Shown here one piece after another: positions 43,992 to 56,797 of a DNA stretch of 64,000 bases (position 1 is the stretch's first letter; each line of letters begins with the position of its first letter). Below the pieces are notes generated by a model, which was not told the origin of the DNA, ran no database searches, and saw only the letters and a program-made list of their open reading frames with translations. This DNA comes from Agapanthus africanus. Taxonomy: Eukaryota; Streptophyta; Magnoliopsida; Asparagales; Amaryllidaceae. The translations under genes were made by a program, and so were the position numbers. The stretch is taken from assembly GCA_030015575.1 (NCBI GenBank), contig JASDDO010000006.1, positions 381,756,137-381,820,136 of the forward strand, given 5' to 3'.

Positions 43992-46037
43992 TTTAGCGTG
44001 CGCTCTTGCAAGATTAGATTGATTATTATCTTATCTAATCAGGATGGCTCCCACTGTTTTTATCAAATCTTCCTTCAAACCCTAAAAGGTAAGACTAGCC
44101 GGGATTAAGTACACCTTATAAGTTCGCCAATCTTTCAGCCAGGTCAGTGTTGGTACTTTGAGGGAGGTTCCCCGTGCTTTCACACAGACCTAATTAAAAT
44201 AAACCTCGTTTTCCCAGAGGCTTAACCTCGTTAACACCTTTCTAAACACTTACTTGATCGGTTAATTGTCATGTGTAAAACTCTCCCAGGAGTAACTCTT
44301 ACTCGCAGTGGGTATCGAGATCCAACTATCTCATAGAAGGTATGCAATCTCATTGAAAATTTCAACACTTGAAATTCTCGATAATATCTTTTACCCCTAG
44401 CGTCTTATGAGCTTGACGGAGGCCAAACTACCCCTAAGGCGCTAGTCAAGTTCAACCCGTCATTTCCTGATTGAATTATACCCATCCGCACGACCCTTGA
44501 CGGAGGCCAAACAACGCCGTACGAATACCCTAATCCAATCTCATCTCATGCTTCAGGTAAGTACTAAATCAGCTACCGTACACTACGCCTTGATGGAGAC
44601 CAAACTACCGTAGCACGAATACTAAAATAGCACCTATCTGAAATGACGGAGGGCTGCGCAGGTTTTTAAGAAAACCATGAGCGTAATGAACTTGATATCA
44701 TTTGTAGAAACAAGTGATTTTGAAAAGGAGTGTTTTTGAGGTTTTTCTAGTTTCGCTAAAGAGGTCACTCCCGGTGAAGGGATCTCGGCTCTTTCTTCAT
44801 CGAATAAGGTGCAGAATATTTCATAAATACCGTTGTGCAAAGCAAGAACTATATAAGCAATCAAAAACTAAACCGTGAGTTTGTAGCATCTGCCAGTTTT
44901 GCTAAAGAGGTCACTCCCGGTGAAAGGATCTCGGCTCTTTCCTCATCGAATAAGGTGCAGGATATTTCATAAATACCGATGTGCAAAGCAAAAACTGTAA
45001 CCACCTTTTTTTTTTGAAAATTTGATTCTACAACATTTTTTAGGTTTCTTTTTTTTTTATTAATCCCATTATTAAATCCCATTTATTCTTCCTAAGCATC
45101 ACAGAACAAACGAAAACTGTAATATTTATATATCATATATATAGTATAAGCATTTATCACAGGCAGTAATATGATCTCATCACAGAACATTGCAGCAGAA
45201 GTCAACATATGAAATATTGGATATACTAGGACGTCCGTGTTTTATTTTGAGCATGCATAAAACACGGATTCCACAGTCACGATGAATAGCCAAACCCACA
45301 TCCCTAGACCCTTACGAGAGCGGCAAGTAACCCTGCCAATTTTAGGATTAGGAGACCCGGTCTCGACTCCTCGAGATGGCCTCCCACTGAACCCCAAAAC
45401 CCGGTTACTTGTGCCCGCCGCCTTGAGTCTGTCCTAATGAGGAAAAGTAAATAATATACAATGGTGATATCAACCTCAACCCGGAAGTGCCCCAATAAAA
45501 GAATATTACATACAAATGAATTTTACATGAATGAAAAAGAAAACTCTCACCCGGCTATTCAAAACACAACGATCCAATATAATATATCACAGCAACACAT
45601 AACAACACATGTCATCAACGTAAGTAAATATGCCTATCACAATTGTCGTCGATCTATAGCGACGAAAACGGCGATATACCACATATTACACTTACGGTCG
45701 CAGAAAAGAAAATGTAAAACTACAATATTTGGAATCCACAATCTCTTTAAACATCGTAAACCCGAAATATCACATATTACGGATTTCATGCCTAACTAAA
45801 TGAATTCCATATATTGTATCACATTACAGATAAAGCCAGACGATTTTAGACTTTCCGATCGAGTTATCAAACACCAAAAAATTTCCCTTAAAGCCCAACT
45901 CTTGAGCAGTGTAAAAAACACCCAGAAGCATACACCTTTACCTACGGACCAACAGCTGAAGGCCCGTCCCTTGTCTCCACAGTGGAGCCGCGGAACCGCC
46001 GCCAAAACCTTGATTTACATACGCTAAGTGGACGTGA
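43992..46037 (-). other. Copia E leader (reverse)
   Basis: It matches the C1 leader from about 6,240 back to 3,430, including the acceptor-like pyrimidine tract, the triple 20-bp motif and the two direct repeats. It stops in the GC-rich hairpin region where block B is joined. Confidence 0.82.
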
Positions 46038-49000
46038 CGGGCATGTTTGGAGATCCTTCAGCATTCTTTTAGTTTTGGCTGAAAGAGCGACCTCCCATAG
46101 AGCTTCTTCTATGAAAGAGCATGATGCCCCCAGTGTGTCTGTCTTCTTGGGAGCGTGTGGCTGTGGTGGGTTCACCTTCCAATTCTCGGACAGCGCAAAC
46201 TTGCCCTGTTGGTATTGGTTTTCGATCTAGCCTTTAAAGACGAAGCAATCTTCAATTGGATGGCTTACCGTTTGATGGTAGGGGGAATAATTGGGACTAT
46301 TAGCCTCACCAGGTTGCAACGATCATTTTGGATTCGGCAAATTGATGAGTCTGTTGCTCACCGCCAACTCAAACAATCTCCTCGTTTTATCCCGGGGGAA
46401 TGAATAAGGGCGCTTCATCTTCTCATTATAGAATTGTCGCCTCTCGTCTAGGCGATCAGTTAGTTTTGGGCCACTAGGCTGCTGTTGAGTATTCGCGACG
46501 AAGGTTGCTTTCCCTTTGCCCTTTTCGTTCCGTGGCTCCGGCTTTGAAGAAGACGGTCTATGACCCATCTGGTCCATTTTGGGCCAGTTTGTCAATCAAG
46601 GCCTGGAACGTTGTCGGCTTGAAGAACATCATGAATTGGGAAATAGTTGCCTGAGGGTCCAGAGTGCCCATGAACATGCCCACTGCCGGCGCTTCCTCGA
46701 TGCGCTGCTTACATTTTGACCATAAATTTCGACACCGTATTACATATTGTACCCAAGTTTCGCCTGGCTTCACCCTGGCGTTAATTAATGCGGTAATCGG
46801 GGTACGCTCGCTAGCGCTCGTGAATCTCTGCGTAAATAGCAATTCCATCTCCGCAAATGTCTTAACAGAGTCGTTTGGAAGTTCAGAATACCACTCGAGT
46901 GCTGTCTCCGACAGGCTACCAATAAACTGGCGGAGCAGAAGTTTATCGTCACCCCCGGTGTTGCCGCACAAGGCTCTGAATTGAGCGACATGCTGATGTG
47001 GATTCCCCGTTCCTTTATATACGTGCAATTTGGGGATCGTATATCCCGGCGGGTACCTTATTTGGTCATATCAGCTTGGATAGGGTCGCCCAGTCTTAAC
47101 GACCTGTCCAGCCGCTTCGTTTGCCTGGTGAGCTCGTATTTGCTGAGCAATGTAATCATCTAAAGCGGCCTTGGAGATGGTCTCCTCTTTGGCTACTGAA
47201 AGAGCTTGAGGAGGGTTTGATGTTTCCCCTCTGTCGTCTTCAATGATGATCGGGGGGTCTTCAGCTGGAGGTTCCGGCTGTAACATCATCCCAGCCATGT
47301 CTTGGAACAAAAGAGCCATTCGTTTTATATTGGCTGCCTGCTCCGCAGCCTCTTTCTCTTTCCTCTCGAGCATTCTTCGGAGGAACTCGGTATCAGTTTC
47401 TTGTTCCCGATGCTTCTCTAAGGTTTCTGAATTTTCTTTTGGCCCAGTGAGTGCGGCCATTGCAGTCAGCATCTCCTGAAGTTTCTGCTGCTGCTGTTCC
47501 TGAGCCTTCGTTATCAATCGGGTAAGCGGTCGATGACCCGTAGAAGCACGGCTTTCTTCTTTTCCGGAAGCCATATAAACGGTATGTATTACCATGCCCC
47601 CGGACTTGGGGCATTTAGATTCGATGTCCTTGTGGTTTGCCGCATTCACGGGGGCTTTCTCTGGCCTCCTTCTATTGTGAGCAGTCGAAGTCGAAGGGGC
47701 CGTTGCAGCGGGCATCCAGACGGATGACGTCTTCTGTGGTACCACGAGATGGCTCTTTTCTTGCTAAGCTTTGGGCTTCTTTGGCCGGCGAGAGTAGTCC
47801 TGATTAATCACCGATTCCTTGACCTGTCGCCAGACTTTATAAATTTTGAAGGACAGCCGCTGAGGGGGATGCTCCGTCTTCTTTTCTGTAGTAATCTCCA
47901 TAGGTGGAAGAGATCTCTTCAGTACGGCAGTCGGAGAGTTCTTGCGAACTCTCCTAAGCGGTTCAAAACTGTTCCCAGTTGGAACAGCAGTATTGATTTC
48001 CACCATCGGAGCTGGCGGAGTTAGTCCAGAAAGGGAGCTGCCCCCAGCTTTCCTTACTCGGCGCCAGTGGCGACGTCGAGCATGTCGTGCGGATGGGATT
48101 GTCTCAGCTGTAGGGGTGACTTCGTCATGCTCCCCGTGTTGGCGAAGGGTTGTCGCCGGCGTCAGCCTCTTAAAGACCGATGCCCGTTGAGAAGCAACGT
48201 CCAATCTGTCAAAGACAAACCTCTGGACAGGGGAAGCAGCTTTGGGGACTTCACCTGGAGCAGGAGCCGGAATGGCCAACCTTGTGAAGACTTACTTCTT
48301 GGCAGAAGAAGCCTCTGCGATGATTTCGTTTGCTTGAACCGGGATGGCTATCCGCTTAGGGATGGCTGCTTCAGGTATCACGGGCTTGTTAGCGTTCTGG
48401 CCCAGTATGCTGAAAACTGAAGCAGTGGAGTTGGGCGACCCGTTGAGAGGGGCCGCGGTAATGTTAAGTCGATCAAAGACCGACTTCTTTGGGGCTTCTT
48501 GCGGCAGCATCGGGGCATTGAAGCTCATGGGTGGGATCATAGTCCCAAAGAATGGCCCAGTGGTGGCCTGAGTTACTTGGTCCACCGGCATCATGAATAG
48601 GGAGGCCGCCTAGGGCCCGTAAGTTACACCTCCAGATAAGTCGGAACGGGAGTTGCAGTTGCAGCTGGAGCATTTTGTGCATGTAGAAGCAATTGATCTT
48701 TCGTTTTCTGCACGGAGCAAGACACCAAATCTTAGTACCTCGAACCCAAGGGCAACCATATCAAACCGCGATTCGTTCGCGAACACGACACACGAAGTGT
48801 GGAGTGGAAAGAGGAAAAGGTCCCACCGGGCATGCCAGAATCTGTGCTCCGCCGAAAACCGGGAAGACAAACGTCTTGCCTGAATTTGGGGGGCAGATGC
48901 TAATTGGTGCTATCCGTCCACCTCTCCGAAAATGCAAAGTTGATTTATGGCACAATGTATCGAAGGTTTAAACGGATACGGTCGATATAGCAGACTTCGT

Positions 49001-50028
49001 CAGATTCCCCCTCGTTGAGGGGGTTTTGATTGTGGGGACGCTATTCCCTGCAGGCACAAGCCCCTGCAGTTAATTACGCTACCGCATCACGGTAACAACT
49101 TTCTCTTTTTCTAGATAGTCACTTCGTGTCGTGGGTGTTTGTTTTGTTTTTGGTTGCCCGTGGATTGTATACAGAGACTAATTTAAGTTGTCGCCCGTTG
49201 GGCATGGATTAGTCCAAATCCGTATTTTCTTAGATTTGGGTTTTGGGTTGGGTTTAAGGATACGTTAGTCTTATTTGAGACTAAGATCAACTTAAATGTT
49301 TGTTAAGGATACGTTAGTCTAATTTTAGACTAAGATCAACTTAACAGGATCATTTAGATCCAACAAGAGAGCATTTGGGCTCTATTGTTTAGTTTAGGGA
49401 CATTGCGGTCGATTACCTGTTTAAGGACATGGTGGTCCAACGTTAGTTTAAGGACATCTCGATCCAATATTAGTTTAAGGACATCTCGGTCCAAGGTTAA
49501 GGACATCATAGTCCGTGAGTTTAAAGACATCACAGTCAAGGTTAAGGACATCATAGTCCGTGAGTTTAAAGGGACCCCACAGTCCAGTTTAAAGACGTCA
49601 TAGTCTATAAAGGTTAAGGACATCATAGTCCATGGGTTTAAGGACCCTACAGTCCGAGATTAAGGACATCATAGTCCATGAGTTTAGGGACCCCACAGTC
49701 CAGTTTAAAGACGTCATAGTCTATGAAATGTATGGTTGTCGGGACCCGTCACCTCTCCGAAGACGTTGAAGGATTACAACGACAAATATCAAAAGAGTGA
49801 AGAGATGTACCCTTGAACCAAAGTTGATTGGGAGATCTATAGTCCAATTTGGAACTAAGATCAATTAATTAGATTATAAGCACATTGGTTCAGTTAAATC
49901 TGAATTGAGGACTTATGACCAATTTGGGCTAAGTCCATTTAAGTTTGAAATGTTGGCCCTTTATTGGGCTATTGAACATTTGTCTGGGTTCAGCCCCTCA
50001 TTATTTAGCAATGCTAAACAAGAGTTTG
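46038..50028 (-). repeat. Block B: 3,991 bp near-identical copy of G2 31,933-35,923
   Basis: The block matches at a constant offset of 14,105 with only about nine single-base differences noticed by eye (about 0.2%), mostly transitions. It includes gag (46,038-48,820), PBS and part of an LTR (48,843-50,028). Its ends are inside gag and inside the LTR, so it is not a normal transposition product. It sits between the E leader and the E PBS, in place of about 200 bp of leader. Recent ectopic duplication is likely; an assembly error cannot be excluded. Confidence 0.88.
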
Positions 50029-50069
50029 TCTAGACGGCGCCTAATACTCTAGCTTGGCTCTGATACCAC
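50029..50069 (-). other. Copia E primer binding site
   Basis: On the minus strand the LTR end CTCTACA is followed by GTGGTATCAGAGCCAAGC. TGGTATCAGAGC is the classic complement of initiator-Met tRNA used by plant Copia elements. About 25 bp of leader remain before block B. Confidence 0.85.
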
Positions 50070-53000
50070 TGTAGAGTTGCGTAACACCACCACGAAGTTT
50101 AGGAAGGCATCACATATGCCATATTGAAATTTTTTAGGGTGCTATGAAACCCTAACCAAGATCTTAACTAGAGAATTAGGGTTAACTTTGCATGTAAATA
50201 ACTTTACATCTAAGAGAGGGGGATTACAACCTTTGTAGTCCGTTCCTTCCCTTCATAAGCTCCAAGTAGTAGTCCCTTCGCCGCGATCCATGAACTCCTG
50301 GACTCTAGAGAGGCTCCACAAGCTGAATGATCTATGCTTGCTTGAAGACTTCGAAATCCAAGATGATCTACTTCGAGAAAACACGAACTCAAGTTATGAA
50401 TTCACTAATTATGAATTAGTGAAGCTAACAAACTAATCTATATGGCTAGTATAAAAGAGGATGATGAAGTAGAAATTTTGCTCACTTTATTGTTTAATTT
50501 CTCACTATTTTCTTCTTGATCTCAAAAGCTAGAAAGCAAAATGAGAATGAGGAGGAAGAAAAAGAATGAATGAGATTAAGGTTAGAAATGCAACCATGGG
50601 TCAAGTATTTCATCATTAACCATTGTAGAGAGTTAACCATGGCTATGTGTCATGGTTGGGTTAGAAATATCTAGGGTAAAACAAAAAGGGTGGACTTGCT
50701 CAATGGTAATCTATAAGTTTCATGAAGCTTCATCCATGACTCATTTCCACAATTTGAATTACTTAGATATTTAAACCCAAACATTACATATAGCATGGTA
50801 TAATTCTCATACATACATGTTGCATGTATAACCTAGCATGCTACAATATTATATATCATATATATAATATTTATGTAACAAAAGAAAACAATACAATAAA
50901 CATACATCATATATATGTTAAATGTATCATAAGTGAGAATAATAAATATATAAGTGAGAACATAATATATATATATATAGTATATTTAATCGAATCAACA
51001 CTTGATCCGATAACCCGGCTATATCATATATAACTGGCCGATATCACATAATGCGAGAATCGAATACGGTATCACATACACGTATCAATCTCGATCCCGC
51101 ACATATCGCATACGTGCTCCTACTCCGTTTTGCCTGAGCTAGGAATCCTCTGTGTAGGACTCTAAAGACTCATCAATACGCTGGCAGTAGGTGATGATCA
51201 TATCAAACACCTACAAGCTGCAAGCGGTCAGCTAAACGTAACAGCCACTCTGGTATTGAGCGACCAGAAGATCAACAATCAAGCCTGTACATACTCCTGT
51301 GAATCCAATCAGTAAACACTACTGAACAGTCCGGTCTCTTCGTCTGATATGTCGCATATCAAGTCTAGGGGTGGTAAACGTCAGACCCCAGTAACCGATA
51401 AGTCGTGTCGATGTAAGGCACATAACGGGTCGAGAAACTACTGATAACACTTACCAGTAAATCTCCATATCAGCCATGGCCAAGGACTTCCAGTTATAGC
51501 CAATCGAACACAGTGCAACATTAACTCTCAATACCGGGAGAGACGAAACCCCTCCTATCACTCATTGCCTCCATGTGATTCAGGACTGTACCCAAAAACC
51601 ACCGTTTTGCACACCCTCTTGGACTTGGTAAGGTGGAAATCAAAGCACAGTGGGAATCACACAAGACTCTATGACGATCTCGGGTCTACAGACTAACCTG
51701 TACCAGTGTCACCGGAGAACTGCTATCTGATGATAGGTATAATACCATTTAGGAGTTATCGGCAAGTCCGTTCAGTGTACCCAGTCTCCACTGAGCACCC
51801 GTACACCATCTTTGATGTCGAACATCAATGGATGTGGGATCATCCATCGTCCATCTAATGGGTCAAGATGCGTATACGCTAGTCTAGTCTGGAGTATCGA
51901 TATCTTGTCTCGATACACTCTCGACTAGGAATAGTTATAGAATGTACTCGTGGACTACCCTGGCCCCACTAGTATGATCTCATCATAGTCCTTATAGTCG
52001 AGTATTTATCCTAAGGGCTTTATCAACATGTGTGTTGAAGTCGAAAATTGCACTCTGGTTGACCAAGTCAAAGTCAAAGTCAACCCCAAGCCAAGTGGGC
52101 CCATGCCCAGGTCGAGTCCGAATATGAAGCGGCCGGCCCTCCCCATGCCAAAATGAAATCATGTAATAAATAATTTTTATGTATTTTTTTATGCATGAAT
52201 GTAAACAAAATGGGCATAAAGCCAAATTTTTGTAACCCCATGGCTTAAGTGCAAAAAGAAATAGCACATGAAACATGGGATGGGCAAAATGCCATTTTGT
52301 AAAGTCCAAAGGGCTATATGTAAATATTTAAGCCTATATAAGACAACATGATGAAAATATCTAACATCCTTTTTTCATTCCCCTCAAAATCTAGGGTTTG
52401 TGCCTCTTTCTCCTTTCTGAAGGTTCTAAACCTTTTTCTTTCTTTTGAATTAAATCAAGAGTTTTACTCTCCAAAACTAAATAGTTTTTCACCACAAAAC
52501 CTACAAAGGGGAGCTTAGATCTCCTATCAGATCTCAAAAAGAAGGGATTTTTAAAATATCACATCTCTTGATCTTCAAGATCCTGCCAATAGAGGAGGAA
52601 GAAGGAGGCTCATCTCCGAAAACCCCATTTTGGGGAAGACCAAGGGCTCCAAAGAAGAACCCCTTTTATCAACTCCAAAATATCTTAGGAGTTTAACTCC
52701 ACTCTAAAACCTCTTTTGGGATTTTAAATCCTATTTCTGGGACTAAAAGCCCCATTTTTCTCGCCGGCGCCCAAACGCCCGAGCGCTCAAGTGCCCAGCG
52801 CCCACGTGCTGGGCACGTGGTGCGCTAGCGCTCGAGCGCCTTGCACTCAAGCGTCCAGCGCCCACGTGCTGGACACATGGTCCGCATGGCGCTCGAGCGC
52901 CCGGCGCTCAAACGCGCGCCCACGTGCCGGGCACGTGGTGCACTTGGCGCCTAAGCGCCTGGCGCTCGCGTGTTAGACACGCGAGGCGCTGGCCCCCACG

Positions 53001-53639
53001 CATCCTTTGGATGCCCTTTTCCTTTTTCATATATATATATATACATACATACACACATACACACACACACACACTCTACAACACTGTCCCTCTGAGAAAA
53101 AAATTGGGCTGGGACGCTGCCCCGCACCCCGCAAGAGGACTGCTAGCCCCCTTGACCCCCAGCCCGCTATCCGGGTAGTGGGCCCCCCTAAAATCTCTGC
53201 GTGGCTCCCGATATATCCAAGCCCCCTCCAAAACAAAACACACGTACACTGCACATTGAGTTCGCATGACCAGTTTAACCCCGTCAATCGGAGGTTCCCT
53301 CGCTCCAAAGGCGAGAGGCAATTAACGGCAGCTTAGTCCGCGGCTGCCGGAGATTCGGATCCCCACAATTAATAAACCCCGGCCTACCCTAAACAGGGAG
53401 AATCTGTAGTACGCCTGACAAGCGCGCGCGTATTCCTATCTTAATAGGGTGACGAAAAACACCCTACAATGTGAGAGCAAGACAGTAAACTAATACAAGT
53501 CAACATGTTAAGACAAAGTGAAACCAGATAGCATACTATCATGTCGAGCAAGAAAGTCCTCTCTATATATATCAAAGCATCCATTATAATATATATCATA
53601 TGTACAACAATGGGCTCTAGGGCATATACATAACTAACA
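50070..53639 (-). repeat. Copia E 5' LTR, split by S2
   Basis: Without S2 and its duplicate it is about 2,130 bp and matches the C1 LTR (1,045-3,194) in reverse, from TGTTAG at the right end (53,639) to CTCTACA at 50,070. It is joined on the right to the gag start of a G3-family element, so E had inserted there. The right flank is TGGAC. Confidence 0.85.
52028..53473 (+). mobile_element. Solo LTR S2 (52,033-53,468) with 5-bp target duplication
   Basis: It starts TGTTGAAGTC and ends CACCCTACA, flanked by ATGTG on both sides (52,028-52,032; 53,469-53,473), within the E LTR. It is 1,436 bp long. A TATA box (CTATATAAG, about 52,334) is followed by a string of short hairpins, for example AGAGTTTTACTCT, GATCTTCAAGATC, CCCCATTTTGGGG, GGAGTTTAACTCC and GGGATTTTAAATCC. 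Next come four CACGTG/GCGC hairpins (52,770-52,990) and a TA/CA microsatellite (about 53,028-53,075). The module order equals that of the G1 LTR, so a Tat-related origin is likely. No coding domain is seen. Confidence 0.83.
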
Positions 53640-53832
53640 TGGACTGTAGCCGATCTATTCTGCCGGCGAGAGCGTTGATGATGGTCGTCGGGGGAGGTTC
53701 ATCCACGCCTCCGGTGAGGGGGAGGCGGCGGCTGGTACCTGGATCTTCAGAGTGGTTGCTTGCCATGTGGATGGAGATCGGAAGGCCAACTTTGTTTTTT
53801 GTGGAGTTTAGTTTCCCACAGACGGCGCCAAC
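53640..53832 (-). pseudogene. G3-family gag start and PBS (reverse fragment)
   Basis: On the minus strand the LTR end is followed by TTGGCGCCGTCTGTGGGA, a Tat-type PBS, and then by a gag N-terminus with DEPPPTTIINALAGRIDRLQS, which equals the forward G3 copy near 57,660-57,720. It is cut by the copia E LTR. Confidence 0.85.
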
Positions 53833-54570
53833 TGATGGAGGTCCTTTTCGGGTCTCCGTCAGATGTTGTCTTCCGTCGATCTCCCGGTGGATCTTGGAGG
53901 TGATCTCCTGTTGTGTGTGGGTCTCAATGGGTTTTGAGGAGATTGGTGGTTTTGAGGAGTCAACACCGAGTACCTGCAAAGAAGTCCCGGTATGGTTTGG
54001 TACCACCGAGGACCCTCCGACGATCAAGTTAGTACGAGATCCGAGCAGAGTAACGGCTAAGTAGGTAAAAAATGGCTTACTTGACCCCTCTGTGATAGGG
54101 GTTTATATAGTGGCGGCAGCACGCAGCAGCAGGCGCGAGAATCTCGCCGGCCGTTACGCTCCCGACGTCACGCCCGCATGAAGAGCGGATTGCCCGTTAA
54201 TGGGGATCGTGAGGGCGTGGAACGTGGGATGTTGCTGGCGGAGAATCTGCGCATGGCGAGATTTGTGGAGCGGCGGTTACGCCTGTGAGTGGTGGAGTTG
54301 GTCGGTCGGAGGACCGAGGAAAATGGCCTCGGCTGGGAAGCTCGAGGACGAGCGAGAGGGCCGAGGAGTTTTGGTCCTGTGGTAGCTCGGGACGAGCTGA
54401 AAGGCCGAGGAGACCAATTTTCAGGGGGTTTTGAGGAGAGCCAGCTTGTGCTTGCAGGTCGGGTACAAGAGTGGCCTGATCGACCCCTGTGGACCCTTTC
54501 TTCTGAGTTCTGGGACACGTCATCTGCCACGTGTCCTGATCTTGGAGATCGCCAATATTGAGCATCGTCA
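53833..54570 (-). repeat. G3-family LTR (738 bp, reverse)
   Basis: It has the same length as, and is closely similar to, the forward LTR at 56,798-57,535. A minus-strand TATATAAA lies at 54,102-54,109. Near its start (right end) a hairpin around CACGTG/ACGTGTCC is seen. Confidence 0.88.
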
Positions 54571-54858
54571 TTACCCGAAACTGTTCATAAAGCCAGTCTT
54601 TTTGCGCTAATTTTGCGATACAACAAATCAATCAAAATCATAATCAACCTTTCTCCTCATATACAAATGTTACATCATTTGGGCCAAATATTATATACAA
54701 CACTAATTATATATTTCCTTCCGCAAGGGACCCTTTGGCTTAAGACAAGTCACATTAAATTGAATTGCAATTTTTTTTTTAAAGTTTTTGGTTTGAGTTT
54801 TAAGATGCAATTCTTAAGAAATCTGCATCACCTCCTCATCTATAAAATAATGTTGGTA
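54571..54858. other. AT-rich stretch, no feature seen
   Basis: No repeat or gene is recognised between the two reverse LTRs. It could be host intergenic DNA or an older unrecognised element. Confidence 0.5.
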
Positions 54859-55686
54859 TTTGACGGGGCTCTGGATCTACTTCAGATGTTTGTCTTCCGA
54901 CGATCTGCCGACGGCGTAGACGAACGGCTGGAATCGGGTTTGAGAATTGTCTCCTGAGACGTGTGGATCTCAATGGGTTTAGTTCGGTGTGAAGCCGAGC
55001 TACCTACAAAGAAATCCCGGGGTGGTTATACTACCGTGGACTCTCCGACGATCAAATTAGTCGAGATGTTTGGGTAGAGTAGCGGCCTATTGGACAAAAA
55101 TCGTCTTACCCGAGTCGTCTGAGAGAGGGGTTTATATAGCGGCAGCCATGAGCTAGCGGACGCGAGATTCTCGTCGGCCGTTACGTCCCTGACGTTGCGT
55201 CTGCAAGAATGGTGGGATCTCCCATTAGTGACGAGATACGCTCGTTAATGGGGGATGCGACGGCGTGAAACGCAGGATCGTGGGACGGCGGATATCTTGC
55301 GTCTGGCGAGAATCGCGGAGCCGTGACGGAGACGCTTGTGATCTGCGTTCTAGGTCGTCCAATAGAACCGAGGAATCATAGCTCGACGCGAGGCTCGGAG
55401 GCGAGTGGGAGGCCGAGAAAGTTTAGTTCTGTGATAGCTCGGAGACGAGTTGGGAGGGCTGAGAAAGCTCAGCGTGCAGAAGAGCTCGGAAGTGAGCCAT
55501 TGGTCGTTTACTTGGCGAATACAGGACTGTTCAGGGAATCCTCGAAGGTCGTCGGGCCCAGGCGGCGGGAAGATAGCTCGGGGGACGCCTCCAATATGCA
55601 GTCCTCGTCCTGTTTCCGTGTGCATCGGCACACGTCTTCTGCCATCTATCATGATTTGGAGAGCTCCCACTTATGAGCATCATCCG
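54859..55686 (-). repeat. Older diverged G3-family LTR (reverse)
   Basis: It shares with the 738 bp LTR the order TGTCTTCCGACGATC, ATCTCAATGGGTTT, TCTCCGACGATCAAATTAG, GGGGTTTATATAG and CCCATTAGTG/CGTTAATGGGG, but many bases differ. A minus-strand TATA box is at 55,131-55,138. No attached internal region is seen, so it is probably a solo LTR or a fragment. It is clearly older than its neighbours. Confidence 0.75.
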
Positions 55687-56797
55687 TCTTCTTTTCATTT
55701 TTGTTGGCCTATCTTGAGGTTATGATTTTTTTTCATAGATCCAATGTCCTGAATAGCAAACCGATTTCATTTTTGTGTCATAAGGTGGTAATGTGACTAA
55801 ATTCCTATCTGTGTACTTTTCCTTTTAAAAAAATCTCTTTCAAGCCATCATGTCTATAATGGGTCGTTGTCCAATAAGGAAACAATATGTAAGTTTGATT
55901 ATTAAAATTGATCTTTTTTTTTAAATCGGTAAATTCAAGCTGCAACAAAATTCCGCAACGGTTAATGCCACGATTTTCCAAGGACAAAAGTGTATCCAGG
56001 TCTTCAGAGCCTCAAAACAATAGGGTTTAGTCAAATATTACTTTGTTTCGGTCCCTTTTGTACATTAACTGATATGCACTATTTTATGTGATATAGAAAC
56101 TATACTTTAAGATAAATTTATACAACATTTATTGTTTAAAATCTTGCATTTATCATATAAATTACCACATCTATTCCTAAGCTACTGTATTTAATTTCAA
56201 ACTATGTATTTATCATAAAAAGTGCTGCATTTATTCTTAAACTATTATATTTAATTTGAAACTATGCATCTATTTCTTGTACTGCGTTTATCTTTATGTC
56301 ACCACTTAACTTATATAACCGTGTATTTCTTATACCAACAAAATGCAAAATTAAAAGATCTTGTTTAAGGAGATCTATTATACGTCAACTGTATTCTTCA
56401 CATGGCAATATAATATTCTTATTATATCAAAGACCTAAATAATATTTTGATTATATTCACTGATTTCAAAGCATCAAAGACCTTGCCTTGCATTCACATT
56501 ATTTTCTCTTTTTTATTACTTAATCTTTTTTGTGTAGAGTGCAATTTATACTCTTTTGCAAATTTGCATTTTCTGGTAACCTTGAATATACTTTTAACTG
56601 TTACTGTCAGTGAACAACATGCTAAAATGAAGCCATTTTTAGGAATGAAGTCTCTATTTGGGAAAACAATATAACTGCAGGAATCAAAGGCTGGCAACCC
56701 CTTATTTGTATCAGTGCTAAAAAATGAAAATTTAACATTAATCTTGCGGGGTATTTGATTATAGATCTATTTTAAGAAATAAAATAAAAAGTGGTTG
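55687..56797. other. AT-rich intergenic stretch with weak TTTAT repeats
   Basis: From about 56,090 to 56,300 a loose repeat of about 60-70 bp (GCATTTAT...CTTAAACTATTATATTTAATTT and variants) occurs three to four times. Otherwise nothing is recognised. This is the best candidate in the window for non-element DNA. Confidence 0.5.

Noticed and set aside
53028-53075. TA/CA microsatellite as a notable signal
   Set aside because: Ordinary simple repeat inside solo LTR S2.
54160-54640. Proline/serine-rich protein genes in the G3 LTRs
   Set aside because: Open frames overlap the 738 bp LTR and cross its borders; GC-rich LTR sequence explains them.
55687-56797. Host gene in the AT-rich stretch
   Set aside because: Only short frames, no splice-consistent exon series and no recognisable protein similarity.
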